Origin: Spirodela intermedia
Lineage: Eukaryota > Streptophyta > Magnoliopsida > Alismatales > Araceae
Length of the DNA: 64,000 bases
Reading direction: 5' to 3'
NCBI GenBank assembly: GCA_902729315.2
Contig: LR746279.1
Span: forward strand, 5,001-69,000
Shown here piece after piece: positions 33,195 to 45,527 of this stretch. Position numbers and translations under genes: made by a program. Below the pieces are notes generated by a model, which had not been told where the DNA came from, searched no databases, and saw only the letters and a program-made list of their open reading frames with translations. How positions within the stretch are numbered: position 1 is the stretch's first letter; every line of letters starts with the position of its first letter.

Positions 33195-34915
33195 TGAATG
33201 GTCGATTGACGGACAGTCAGGATTTTCTGTCGACTGGAGATCCCCCTGTCCCAAAGATCGCGGCGATGCCAGCCAGCATTGCTATTTCAACCGTTGATCT
33301 ACAGATCAATGGATTGGATTTACTAGAGAAAAAGGCATCGAAAGTGGCTGATGTTGTTTCCTCGGTTACGGTGTCTGTGCCTGCGTCAGCGAGAGCTGAC
33401 ACGCAGGGCACCAACAGGAGCTTAAATCCATCCGTTGAAATTGAAATCAACGGAACGAATTCGGTGCCGCAACTTTTTGCGAGCGCCATTCTCTTGTGCG
33501 CGACGCCCATGACGTCATCTGCGTCAGAAAGGGCGGGCGCAGCAGCCCAGACAACCGGAGGCTAGACCGCGCCGGCTCACGGCGTGTTGGCCCAGACCAG
33601 GGCTGAGCCGGAGAAGGCCACAGTAGCCAAAGCCACGTTGGGCGTGGCGGCTCCATCTCAGGCCCAGTTGGTCGAGGTTGCGCAGAGCACGATCATGTCG
33701 GCCAAGACTGTGCAGCCCAAGGGTCCGAAGGCCAAGGCTCATAGGACCTAAGCACCGGCCTAGACTAAATCGGCCTAGATCACGCCAGCCCAAGCCTCAC
33801 CGGCCTAGGCCCCATCAACCTAGGACCCACTGGCCCAGGCTGCTCAGGCCCAGACCGCTCAGGTCCAGGCCACTTAGGCCCAGCCCCTTCAGGTCCAGGC
33901 CGCATAGGCCCAGGCTGCTCAGGCCCAGACCAAGCTGGCCCAGCACACCCAAGCCCAACCCACCCAAGCCCCAGACCTACCGGCCCAAACTGCTGAAACC
34001 AGAGCTGCTCAGGCCCACGCCAAGCTGACCTAGCCCACCCAGGCCCAAGCCAAGTCTTGGGCCCAGCGACTAGTAGGACAACAGCCCACTCCTACAGTGG
34101 CAAATACACTGAGACGCGAGCTACACCCCACTTATGATGACGAAATACCATCACGAGGTTACACTCATGAAGGGAGAATGAAAATAGTCTCATTTTCCTC
34201 GAAGGAGATCTCCCAATTAGCGGAGGCCTTCTAATTTTCATTGATAGGGCACTTCTCTACGAAACGTCCCCACCTAGATGATATTTATAGGATCTATTTG
34301 GCCCTTGGACATTTTTAGGGTAAGGTAGTCATCGGCACCTGTGATTATCGGAGCGTCTTTATCCGCTTTGAGCTCCAAGCTGACTATTGGAAAGCCTGGA
34401 GTTGGACCACATGGAAGATTTAGGATACCATTATACATACATATAGATGGACCCCACAGACAGACGATATTTCCCGTGGGAAACAACTGCACTTCATTCC
34501 AGTTTGGATAGGTTTTCCTAGTCTACCAGCACATTTATTCACACCTAAGGCACTTGAGTCTTTGGCGAATGCAGTCGGTACATTTATACACCTAGATCCA
34601 AGCGTTAAAATGTTTAACCGCCTAAGTTATGCACGAGTATGTGTAGAGATAGACCTCTTGGCCCCCCTTCAACACATGATCATTGTGCAGAATGAGGATG
34701 AGAAGATCTATCAAGCAATTATATACGAGAGACTACCTCATTTTTGTACCCACTACACAATGTTTGGACATACCATCCACACTTGTCGATATAAGACCAC
34801 CCCATCATCTTTAGAGTCTACCATGATTTATTTATCACCCATATCATATGATGATTATATCATTGAGGTAGGGAAGATTACACCTAGCCGCCCTCCCATA
34901 CAGAGCTCGCGTGCT
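33195..34915 (+). pseudogene. LINE-B2: ORF1 fragment, left arm of an inverted repeat
   Basis: Starts inside ORF1 (GAATGGTCGATTGACGGACA) directly fused to LINE-B1 ORF2 DNA, and ends at CAGAGCTCGCGTGCT, just after the zinc-knuckle region. It has the palindrome-coded TVDLQING segment, the Ala/Gln-rich stretch with many TAG codons, the DUF4283-like region and a knuckle with one Cys lost (CTHYTMFGHTIHTC). Not translatable as a whole. Confidence 0.82.
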
Positions 34916-35076
34916 ATGAGTAGGCTGCAGGTCAACTCGTCAATGCCTCGAAGAGTAACTTTATGGTGGCATCTTCTGCCACCATTAGCACCATACGACG
35001 CATACAGAACTTAACAGGGTTCTCGTGTGGTCATCTACCCTTTGATTACCTTGGATGCCCTATCTTCCTCAGACGC
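34914..35076 (+). pseudogene. LINE-B reverse transcriptase fragment between inverted ORF1 arms
   Basis: It matches the RT stretch found at about 43167-43330 in LINE-B3 (GTCAACTCGTCAATGCCTCG, CACCATACGACGCATACAGA, CCTTTGATTACCTTGGATGC). Junctions show short shared bases: GCT on the left and ACGC on the right (35073-35076). Confidence 0.85.
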
Positions 35077-38000
35077 GAGCTTTGTATGGGAGGGCGGTTA
35101 GGTGTAGTCTTCTTTGCCTCAGTTATATAATCATCATATGACATGGGTGATAAATAAATCACGGTAGACTCTGAAGATGATGGGTTGGTCTTATGTCGAC
35201 AAGTGTGGATGGTGTGTCCAAACACTGTGCAGTAAGTACAAAAATGAGGTAGTCTCTCGTATATAACTATTTGATAGATCTTCTCATCCCCATTCTGCAT
35301 AATGATCATGCGCTGAAGAGGGGCCAAGAAGTCTATCTCTACACATACTCGTGCATAACCTAGACGGTTAAACATTTTAACGCCTGGATCTAGGCATATA
35401 AATGTACCGACTGCATTCGCCAAAGACTCAAGTGCCTTAGGCATGAATAAATGTGTTGGTAGACTAGGAAAACCTATCCAAACTAAAATGAAGTGTGATT
35501 GTCTCCCTCGGAAAATACCGTCTATCTGTGGAGTCCATCTATATATATATGCATAATGGTATCCTGAATCTCCCATATGATCCAACTCCAGGCTTTCCGA
35601 TAGTCAACCTCGAGCTCAAAATAGATAAAGATACTCTGATAATCACGGGCGCCGATGACTACCTGCCGTGACTTAGTCGTTATATATTAAATCACGCAAA
35701 TCTAAAATTTATAAAACTAGAAAATATGAATTTTTAGATATTTAAAAGTATTTATAAATAAATATATCAATTATAATTTAATAAAACTTTCAAAAATAGT
35801 TGTAATTTTCCAAGTCGATCATAGGGATGTAATATAATATCTAGTAATTATTTAGAATTTTTTTCAATGAATATGATTTTCTATGAATTTTATATTAGGA
35901 AATAAAAAGAAAATATATTTAAAATTCACAAAAAAGGGAAATAAAGGTGCGGACGTTAGGATGACATCTACGTCTGACGAACGCGAATCGAGTGAAAACA
36001 GAGTTTCACCTGGTAATTCTTACGTAAGTGATTACAAATGATTTAATTGATCAAATTAAGATTTGTAAAAATTAGAAGAATCGTAATAGAACAAAGTATA
36101 TTTTGGTAAATTAAAATCACAAAAATTATCATTAAATGAAGCGTAAAGTAAGTTGAAAGCAGGAAAACAGAGTTCTGACGTCGCGACGGCGATGCGTCGG
36201 CGATGCACTGAAATCTTAAGTATTTGGGAGGATCGTCATGCAGTATCCACGGCCTCAAAGGCTCTCTTTAAACAAAGACGACGTGGGCAATCTCTAGATC
36301 TCCTTGCGAAGTCTAGAGATTAATGAAATGGGTCGTCAAATCATCTCTGGCGGCTGTCACCTTGTAGAGCAGAAAAATGGTGACTTTGCAGCTCTCCAGC
36401 GGCTGTCACCCGACGAAGAAGAGCTGAATGGAGGTGGGACGCGTGTCAGGGAGCTTCATTCTCAGGTCCGTGCAGCAAGAGGAGGCTCTTCATCGCATCC
36501 GGTACGCTCTCTGGAGGTGGCGACTCGTCTCCCGGCGGATCGTCCTCTTCCTAACGACGGCTTGTTCGTCGATCAATCGGAGATGATTTACTCGATGGAT
36601 TCACGATCCTTTTATCGCTAATCCTTCAGCAATTTTAGTAACAATGCTCTGTGAATCACGTTGACGAGATTTTCACCAATGATCCAGCGATTCTGGTTGC
36701 TTAATCCTTCACCGGTGATCTGCAGGAAAGTCGCGATAATCAAATAAAAATATGAGTTTTTGCTCTAGGAGGATTCGAACCCGCGCTGGTTGCCCTGCCT
36801 CTTCTGAGAAAGGTGACGGGTTTAGTTCCACATCGGTTGTGCGTTGAATGTTCGAGCGAACAAATAGTAATGTAACATTTCTAAGCAAAGTCTCTTCTCT
36901 CGCGTGTATGACCACTCCTTGCCCCACAGCCAGCTGGCCACCGGTGACGTGGAAGGGGAGTGGTGTACACGTGCCCCTATCGGTTCAAGCCGCTCGAGCC
37001 CTTGCTTGCGGTTACTCTCCAACTGAGCTTTCGACCTGTTTGTGGGCCTGCTTTTTTTATTTTTTATTTCTTTTTCTTCATTTATCTCAAAAGCAAGATT
37101 ATAAAAATCATATAAATTCATGTAAAATCACATAATTACTCAAAAATTCACATTAATCAATTGAAAACCACTTTTCACACTTTAACACAAATATAAGTCT
37201 ATTTATCATGAGTTAAGGCTAAAACTATATTATTTACTAATTATTAACTCAAGATAATAAAGACTTATCATTAACTTACCCTGAAAATGTCCAGAGGCCA
37301 AATAGATTCTATAAATATGATCTAGGTGGGGACATTTCATAGATAAATGCCCTATCAATGAAAATTGGAAGGCCTCCGCCAATTGGGACACCTCCTTCAA
37401 GGAAAATGAGACTATTCTCATTCCCCTTTCATCGGTGTAACCCTGTGACAGTATTCCGTCATCATAAGTGGGGTGTAGCTCGCATCTCGACGTATTTGCC
37501 ATTGTAGGAGTGGGCTATTATCTTACTAGTCACTGGGCCCAAAACTTGGCTTGGGCCTGGGTGGGCTGGGTCAGCTCGGTGTGGGCCTGAGCAGCTCTGG
37601 TTTCAGCGGTTTGGGCTAGTAGGTCTAAGGCTTAGGTGGGCTGGGCTTGGGTGTGCTGGGCCAGCTCGGTCTGGGCCTGAGCGGCCTGGACCTGAGCAGC
37701 CTGGACCTGAAGGGTCTGGGCCTGAGCGGCCTGGACTTGAGCGGTCTGGGCCTGAGCGGCCTGGGCCAGTGGGTCCTGGGTCGGTGGGGCCTGAGCCAGT
37801 GAGGCCTGGGCCGGCGTGATCTGGGCCGGTGCCTGGGTCCTAGGAGCCTTGGCCTTCGGACCCTTGGGCTGCGCGGTCTTGGCCGGCACGACCGTGCTCC
37901 GCGCAACCTCGGTCGGCTGGGCCTGAGACGGAGCTGCCACGGCCAGTGTGGCTTCGGCTACTGCGGCCTGCTCTGGCTCAGCCCTGGTCTGGGCCAGCAT

Positions 38001-38501
38001 GCCGTGAGCCAGCGCGGTCTGGCCTCCGGTTGTCTGGGCTGCTGCGCCCGCCCTTTCTGACGCAGATGACGTCATGGGCGTCGCACACGAGAGAACGGCG
38101 CCCGCAAAAAGTTGTGACACCGAATCCGTTCTATTGATTTCAATTTCAACGGACGGATTTAAGCTCCCGTTGGTGCCCTGCGTGTCAGCTCTCGCTGACG
38201 CAGGCACAGACACCGTAACTGAGGAAACGGCGTCAGCCGCTTGCGACGCCTTTTCCTCTAGTAAATCCAGTCCGTTGATTTGTAGATCAACGGTTGAAAT
38301 AGCAGCGCCAGCTGGCATCGCCGCAATCTCTGGGACCGGGGGATCTCCAGCCGACGGAAAATCCTGACCGTCCGTCAATCGACCGTTCAGGCGATTGACG
38401 GTTCTGATTTTTGGACTGTTGCCAGGCCCAAAGCGTGCTTCTTCGCTCGGTTTCTCTTCGGCCGGACACGGGTCCGCCGATGAAAACGATGATTTACTCA
38501 T
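35073..38501 (-). pseudogene. LINE-B5 ORF1, best-preserved N-terminus of family B, split by an LTR
   Basis: The minus-strand frame runs open from ATG 38501 to 37632, about 289 residues: VDLQINGLD and VEIEINR repeats, then an Ala/Gln-rich heptad-like stretch (AQAQTAQVQAAQAQT). It then reaches the LTR at 37270. The rest resumes at 35663 and includes an open stretch 35585-35046 with GFPSLPTHLF, ESLANAVGTFICLDPGVK and a CCHC knuckle whose four ligands are all kept (CTYCTVFGHTIHTC). Removing the LTR and a 5-base duplication rejoins the ORF1 sequence around 35663/37276. Confidence 0.82.
35664..37270 (-). mobile_element. Solo LTR of the gypsy family at 17732, minus strand
   Basis: About 1607 bp, colinear in reverse with the 1640 bp LTRs (ends TGCCGTGACTTAGTCG on the left and AAGACTTATCA on the right). 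The flanks CTACC and TTAAC match at three of five bases, in keeping with an old 5 bp duplication. No internal element DNA is attached. The tRNA-type B box is intact here (reverse complement of GGATTCGAACC, about 36770-36780). Confidence 0.88.
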
Positions 38502-38861
38502 CAACGAAGCATCAAAATAAAATGATCAAGAAGGGAAAGCTGTACATCAGGAAAATACGATTCTACTGATATAAGGATATAATATTTCATCCAAGTAAAT
38601 CGGTAGATATTACCCCGAGAATATAACGTTCTGAAAAATACCTCTCGAGGGAGAAATCGCGAGACCGAGAGCATCAATCAACCATTTTCCACATTTCATG
38701 GCTCGATGATGATGGTTTCTGACCTTATTAATCGAATGAAACAAGTTTCAACACGATCTGAAGTCAGATGGGAGAGATCTCGCCGTTTGAATGTGACGTT
38801 GATGAGAGAGAAGCTCCCGTGAGGAGAGAGAAAAAAGTTGAGCAAGGAGATGGTTTTTTGA

Positions 38862-39366
38862 GTTTAAGGTTTAGGGTTTAGGGTTTTTTCTTTTTTTGGG
38901 ATAATTGTCTTGGGCCGAACTTCTTGGGATGTCACCCATCCCGGTACTTCACACCCAAGCATTTTAGTGCCTCTCAGCACATTCTTCGGAGATAGATGCC
39001 ACTAGTGATTCTCGACATAATGGTATAAGGCTGTCTTTTGACAAGTTGTTTTTCAAAGCTAGGTGCCTCTCGACACATTGTTGGTGAGATGGCTGCCACA
39101 TGTGCCTCTTGGCATGGTGGTAGGTGCCTCCCGACACGTTCTTCGGAGAAGAGTGACTATCGGCATGTTGTTGGTGAGATGGATGTCACATGTGCCTCTT
39201 GGCATGGTGGCAGAGGTGCCTCCCGACACGTTCTTCGAAGTTGAGTGCTTGTCGGCATATTGTTCGTGAGATAGATGCCATGCCTCTTGGTATGGTGACA
39301 GGGGTGTCTCTTGGCACGTTCTTCAGAGCTGGGTGCCTCTTGACATAGTGGTGAAGAAATTTGTAA
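38862..39366 (-). repeat. 5S-derived composite repeat on the minus strand, head missing
   Basis: On the plus strand it reads TTTAGGGTTTAGGG (38870-38883), a T-rich run, the reverse of the 5S-like tail (GATGTCACCCATCCCGGTAC), then hairpin units such as GTGCCTCTCAGCAC and CTCGACAC to about 39355. The 5S-like head is missing: the unit is cut by a LINE-A fragment at about 39367. Confidence 0.78.
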
Positions 39367-40333
39367 CTCATCTCGATTTACAAGCCAAGTGATGTATGCC
39401 ACAGAGATTATGAGACACATAACACAATGATTTCGGAGTATTCATTCTTTAGTGCCAAATAACACGAACGCTCGCATTCTGTTTGTGAAGCTTTTGGGCT
39501 TTGGGGACTCCATATCATACTTACACAGACTCGGACTACTATCCGATATGTTAGATGAACACCACCGAATGTTGGACAGTGAAAACTCAATGTCGATGGA
39601 GCATCTCAAGGCAACCCAGGACCATCTGGGGGAGGAGGTATCTTACGCAATAGTACAAAATGCATTCTCTTTGCCTTTTTAAACTTTTATAATATACACA
39701 CTAACATTGTGGCAAAGGCTATGGCAATACAGGATGATTTACTTCTTTGTGAGGAGCAAAATATTACTGATATTGTCCTAGAATCTGACTTCAGAGTGTT
39801 AATGGATATGTTACGTGCAGACTCTTGTCCTCATTGGCAGCTCAAGAATATCTGGACAGACATCATGAGATGTCGAGGGCGCATCACAACCATTACGCAT
39901 CAATTCCAAGAAGGGAATCAGACGGCCGACGCCCTTGCTACGTATGGAGTTAGATCGCGTTGGAAGACAGTCTTCTCTTCTTGGCAAGACATGCCCCTCG
40001 AAGCCCGAGGTGCTCATAGACTTGAGCGACTTGGCATACCCTCTTTACGCAAACACCGCCCTCCACTACCAGCCCCTCCACGGCAGTGGCGTATTGCTTA
40101 GAGGAGACTAGGGGCGGCTACCATTGGCCACTAAAGACTACAACAGAGATACATGTACGTGTTTCTTTTGTTTCTGATTTCAAGTCTATCACACGCCACA
40201 ACCACGACATCATCATAGCGCTCATCACATACCACCGATGTGGAATGCACCTTGGCTATTTGCACAAGACGGACGACAAGGCACATCGCAATCCACCCGG
40301 GTACACCACTTCCAAAGTGTTGAGAATATTACC
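39367..40333 (+). pseudogene. LINE-A3: 3' fragment with RNase H domain
   Basis: Begins in ORF2 at GTAACTCATCTCGATTTACA (A1 position about 5760). The RNase H part is readable: the NVDGASQGNPG region has lost its frame (about 39590-39620), an open stretch 39709-40101 holds VLESDFRVLMDML and QTADALATYG. The copy has about 105 bp (about 40155-40262) between GAGATACA and AGACGGAC that A1 and A2 lack. It ends inside the 3' UTR at about 40333. Confidence 0.82.
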
Positions 40334-40443
40334 ATGTTGAGAGGCACCAAAGTGCTTGGGTGTGTGAAGTATCGGGACAAATGACCTCTCGAGAAGTTCG
40401 GCCCAAGATAGTTATCCCAAAAAAAACAAAAAAAAAAAAAACT
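40334..40443 (+). repeat. 5S-derived repeat, tail only, between LINE fragments
   Basis: GAGAGGCACCAAAGTGCTTG followed by GTGTGTGAAGTATCGGG, CTCGAGAAGTTCGGCCC and an A-rich run with CTAAACAC. It links the LINE-A3 fragment to LINE-B3. Confidence 0.75.
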
Positions 40444-41055
40444 AAACACTCCCCCAAATAGGGGGGGCCTACTACTATTTTACCCTCAACCAGCTCCTCT
40501 CCATCCATCAAACCTTCACCTCTTACTACCTCTCTGTCACCAACTAGCTCCCCTTCATCTATTAGACCCTCTACACTCTCACATCTTCCATTACCTATTA
40601 GCCCCCCATCACCTAGGTCTGCACCCTCCCACACCACACCTCGCCCACCCTCCCACCCCCCTCCATCACCCAATAGGGTCCTCGATAGGAGCCCACCAAG
40701 TACATCCCTATCATACCCTCCTTCTCTTTCTCTTTCCCCCTCCCTACCACCCCAACCTCCGAATCCACCATCAAGCACACCCTTAGAGAGCTCGAGGCAG
40801 CGTGAGAGCCCTAGTAGGGGAGAATGCTTGACAAATCATCGAGTAATCTCTCTTTCATCCTCAGTGGAGGACACTAGCAGGCGCTCTACATCGAGTGCTG
40901 AGGACTCTGAATCTGAGTCCTCATTGGATCTCCCTATTGAAGGCATTGACCTTCAGAGAGGATACCAAATAGAGATGGTAGACAAGGCTTCACAACGACG
41001 CTCTCCATATGTCACGAGATCTAAGGCTCGTGGCAATAGCCACCACCACTCATGA
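40444..41055 (+). pseudogene. LINE-B3 ORF1 C-terminal tail
   Basis: Encodes the Pro/Ser-rich tail and the acidic end (VEDTSRRSTSSAEDSESESS, 40828-41055). The stop TGA (41053-41055) overlaps the ORF2 start ATG (41052-41054) as ATGA, unlike family A where the two ORFs are in one frame. Confidence 0.8.
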
Positions 41056-44000
41056 TACCTAGCCTTATTTCGAACTGTCGAAGGTTGGGCAACCTCGAAA
41101 CACAGTCCCACATTATTGAACTCATCAATAAGCACCGACTAGGCCTCGTCGAGCTTATTGAACCTATGATACCATCAGATCACAGTCACCCATTACTTAG
41201 ATGCCTAGGCATGGATCAGTTTCATTTTAACTCTACGAACCACATCTAGTTGTTCTGAAAGAGATCATATTCTCTACAACTACTAATTGAGGGGCCACAA
41301 TATGTTACAATGAGGGTACTAGGATCTGGCCAAGAGCTTATATTCTCGGTCATTTATGTTTCACATAGACACCAAGATCGTGAGACTCTTTAGGAAGATC
41401 TAGTATGATGTATGCGAGATTATCCTATACTAGTTGCTTCTTCGTGGTTCATAGCTGGAGATTTCAGTTGCGTACGTAGAGTCACTGAACGTCAAGGGGG
41501 ACGGGTCCCTCGGGCCCATCACATGGAGACGTTCAATGATTTTATTTTTCATGCGGCCCTCATTGAGCCTTCTACTTTTGGCGAGGTCTGGACGTGGTGC
41601 AACAAAAGACAAAGAGGCGCAAGGATATATGAGCGCATCGATCGTTACTTCACAAATAACATTGCAATAGTACAATGTCCCATATTAGTCACACTCCTAC
41701 CTCGATATAGGTTAGATCACACGCCGATCCTTATTCTCCCTCACTCAAGAGCTAGTACCCTTTGACCCCCTTTTAGGTTTCAGAATATGTAGACTCGGCA
41801 CAAAGGCTTCCAAAACTTCGTGTGAAGTCATTGGCATAGAGATATCTCAAACTCTCCTATGGAGAACCTCAATTACAAATTGAGGAATCTCAAACTTCAC
41901 CTTAAATGGTGGAATCGGCATGTATACGGGAATATCCACACCTAGGTAGAAGAGTTGAAGAAGGAGCTAGCTGGGGTTGAGAGATAACTGCAGACTCGAT
42001 GGACTGACGACACTTGGGCGAGACAAGTTCGAGTGAGTGAACAACTAGAGGAGGCTATGCGACGACAAGAGATATATTATCTCCAAAAATCACGCATTTA
42101 GTCACTACGCGAGGGTGATAGGAACACACGTTTCTTTCATGCCTCGATTGCACACCGATCTCGATCCGATTATATATCTCTTCTAGAGATGTATGATCAA
42201 GACACATCTCGTATGTAGGAGGTAGGAATTGCATACTTTCGTACCCTTCTTACTTCTCAGCCGATTGAGATCCCTGAGGATATACTCTCATCAATTCCAT
42301 CCTTAGTTACCCACCAGGAGATCTCATCCATTATGACCATACCTACTAGGGAAGAGATCAAAGATGTGATCTTCTTAATGAGTAGAAACTGAGCACTTGG
42401 GCCCGATGGTTTTCTAGTGGATTTCTATTCAACATGTTAGGACATTGTCCGAACAGATTTATTTTATGTCATCGAAGAATTCTTCCGCCGCAAAATCTTC
42501 CCACAAAGTTGAAACGTCACTTTTATTGCACTCATACCAAAGGTGGTCAACCCAACTTCTTTTAGAGATTTTTGACCCATCAACCTTTGTAATGTGTGCT
42601 ATAAAGTTGTATCCAAGATCATTACAGCAGGACTGAGTGTTTTTCTTGATAGGCTCATATCTCTAAAGCAGTGCGGATTTGTTAAGGGACGACACATTTA
42701 TGATAACATCATGCTAGTTCACAAACTAGCACAATCCTTTGACCAGGACATCCGTGGTTCCAATGTCATCTTCAAACTAGACATGGAAAAGGCTTTTGAT
42801 AGGATCGAGTAGAATTTCTTTACCGAAGTGCTTCGACGCTTCGGATTCACCGACGAGTTCATTGACTTAGTCGATGTATGCATTAGGGAGAACCATTTCT
42901 CCTTATTGGTGAATATCACTTCCACACCTTACTTCACGGCCACGAGAGGGTTACGGCAAGGTGATCCCCTATCACCCACTCTCTTCATATTGGTTGAAGA
43001 AGTCCTTAGTCGAACCCTCTCCCGAGCGGTGACACGTGAGCTTATCCAACCATATTATTCGAAGAGGGGTTGTCCGATCATATCGCATTCTTTGTTTGCT
43101 GATGATGCGATACTTTTCCTTAATGGGTGTGAAACATCCATCAAGGGACTCATGACTATCATCTCGAGCTACGAGCAGGTCGCAAGTCAACTCGTCAATG
43201 CCTCGAAGAGTAGCTTTATGGTGGCATCTTCTGCCACCATTAGCACCATACGATGCATACAGAACCTAATAGGGTTCTCGCGTGATCATCTACCCTTTGA
43301 TTACCTTGGATGCCCCATCTTCCTCGGATGCACTCGGGTTCATTATTTTGATTCCCTTTTGTACAAATTGAGGAAGAAACTTGACGGATGAAAGTTTCAG
43401 CTTCTATCCTCAGGCGGTCACATCCAATTGATACGTCGTGTCCTCATGAGTATGCCCTTGTACCTACTTGTGGTACGTGGGGTACCAAAAACCATCTTAC
43501 ACTCTATGAGGTAGATTTATACCTCCTTCTTATGGGATGGTCAACTCGACGAGCCTCATCGTCAATGTCAAGTTTCTTTGGAGAAAGCATGCCGACCGAT
43601 GGACGAGGGTGGCTTAGGAATTAGACGCCCTGAGGATATCCTCGACATGTTTCAAAAGAAACTCATATGGCGGATGAGGACGACGAGATCACCCCTAGGG
43701 ACCTTTGTGCTAGACAAATATGGCGATTGGGCTAGCCAACTGACCGACATAAAAGGAGGGAAGCGATGGGTAAATTGGCAAAGACATTGGTTGCAAATGA
43801 AGCCTTTAATCCGATGGCGAGTAGGACGAGGCACTATCAGTACTTAGTATGACATTTGGCTTACGGACACTCCCTTGACCTCCTTTACCTCTTTTATGTC
43901 ATCCTGGCCTTGTCTCACAGTGACTCAGCTTCTCGATAGAGATACTAATGTATTTCTCAAGAGGCACAGACTCTCATTAGATTTACTACCAGAGATCTCA

Positions 44001-45218
44001 TTGATAGAGTTGAGCCCTAGTGATAATCATCCCATCTGGACTCTTACCCTAGATGGGCATTTTTCTTGTAGTTTTTCTTGGAATTACTTTAGAAATCGTT
44101 CCGCAAAATAGTTTTGAGGAGATCTCATTTGGCACCCTATTATCGTACTTCAAGTTTCTTTCTTTATGTGGAAATTGATGTACCGCGGACTTCCTACGGA
44201 TGATCGTATGTCCATCACAAGGCATAACATCTGTTCTAAGTGTCATTGTTGTCCCATCACTCTTAGTGAAACTATGGGCCACTTATTTTTTCATAGTCTT
44301 GCTACTACATAATGTTGGAACTAACTCTTACTGAATTGGTCCCCAGCATTTCATCTTTCTCCATCTCTTACACCCTTAGAGATTTTCAGGAGAGTCTTTG
44401 ATTCGCCGCAAAGCTCTAGGGGCAGCCCCTACCTACGTATTTCCATAGCATACATGTTATGGGAGATATGGAAGGGGCAAAATCTCTCTTATTTTGCAAG
44501 TCAGTAGATGCGCGCACTAGAGATCATGAGACATGTCACACAATGGCTGCGAAGTACCCATCCTTTGGTGTCGCCTTCAGCGACATGCTCAGCCTCAATC
44601 TGTGAGGCTCTTAGGACTTGGGGAGTCCAAGTCACGCCTACATGCATAGAGATCTCCACTCGCGTCATCCGATGGAGATTGCCACTAGTTGGACACCTAA
44701 AGTTGAATGTCGATGGAGCAGCCCGAGGAAACCTTGGACTTACAGGAGGAGGAGGCACCCTACAAAATCATATGGGGAGTATTATCTTTGCCTTCTCTTA
44801 TTTTTATAACAATCAAACTAATACTGCAGCAGAGGTTATGGCGATACGTGACGGTTTGCTCCTCTATGATGAATGCAATCTCTATGATATCATCATAGAA
44901 TCTGACTCACGAGTGCTTGTTCAGATGCTACGTGCAGGTTCCTCTTCTCATTGGTGGTTTCAAAGTACTTGGACCGACATAATACATTGTAGAGCAAAGA
45001 TCAGTGCCATTACACATCAGTTACATGAAGGGAACTAGACAGCAGACGCGCTCGCTACACATGCAGTATGCACTCGTCTGTGCTCTGTATTCTCCTCTTG
45101 GCAAGAGATCTTGCTCGAAGCTCGAGGCCGACATTGCTTGGAGCAGATCAACATACCAGCACTTCGTATACGGCGAACACGAAGACCTGTCACCCCCCGA
45201 CAGTGGCAGATCGCCTAG
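41052..45218 (+). pseudogene. LINE-B3 ORF2 relic with readable RT and RNase H
   Basis: Endonuclease core 41412-41765, RT blocks 42594-42812 and 42828-43391 (GLRQGDPLSPTLFILVEEVL; FADD intact at about 43095-43106), a zf-RVT relic (about 44110-44310) and RNase H 44508-45038 (LNVDGAARGNLG, IIESDSRVLVQML). QTADALA reads *TADALA because CAG is TAG at 45036-45038. The C-terminal Trp codon is TAG at 45216-45218. The copy shares stops with B1 and B4 and has two stretches with no differences from B1 (41325-41822 and the RT stretch ending at 42722). Confidence 0.87.
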
Positions 45219-45468
45219 GCCAACCCCCAGCCAGCACACGACCTGGCGTACGTAGCACCACCAACACAAAGCTATCCTCCCACTATGGATGGGAGGATTT
45301 CGCAACAGTCTCAACCGAGATGATCAACCTTGGTCGCTTCAACCACTTCATCTTTCATTTACAACTTTTCAAAAAGAGTTATCTCTTGTCTCCCCTAGAT
45401 CTCATGTATGAGGCTTGAGGATAAATATTTTCTCAACATCAATATAATCAAACCTTAAACCAAATATA

Positions 45469-45527
45469 AAAAAAAAAAACCTAAACCCTAAACCCTAAAC
45501 CCTAAAACCCTAAACTCTAAACCCTAC
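45469..45527 (+). repeat. A-run followed by telomere-type CCCTAAA tract
   Basis: Twelve A, then CCTAAACCCTAAACCC and further CCCTAAA units with small variants (CCCTAAAA, CTCTAAA) to about 45524. It sits exactly between the 3' end of LINE-B3 and the start of LINE-B4. Confidence 0.9.

Larger units (their letters stand above)
33199..38396. repeat. Large inverted repeat of LINE-B ORF1 around an RT spacer
   Basis: The left arm (33199-34915, plus strand) and right arm (35073-38396, minus strand, interrupted by the 1.6 kb solo LTR) cover the same ORF1 segment and end at the same base region (CCCTCCCATACAGAGCTCG). The spacer is about 160 bp of LINE-B reverse transcriptase. Confidence 0.85.
35073..38860 (-). 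mobile_element. LINE-B5: 5' part of a LINE-B copy on the minus strand
   Basis: Reading the minus strand from about 38855: TTGCTCAACTTTTTTCTCTC leader, ATG at 38501, ORF1 to about 35080, then the breakpoint into the RT spacer. CCCTAAACCCTAAACC lies just upstream of its 5' end (38870-38885 on the plus strand reads as TTTAGGG). The copy is split by a solo gypsy LTR. Confidence 0.85.
40444..45480 (+). mobile_element. LINE-B3: 5'-truncated LINE-B with complete 3' end
   Basis: Starts inside the Pro/Ser-rich tail of ORF1 (CCCCCAAATAGGGGGG, compare 29084 in B1), then ORF2 41052 onward, a 3' UTR (about 45219-45467) and an A-run (45469-45480). It is followed at once by CCTAAACCCTAAACCC. This is the only LINE-B copy here in which the 3' end can be seen; its 3' UTR is short and unlike that of family A. 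Confidence 0.88.
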
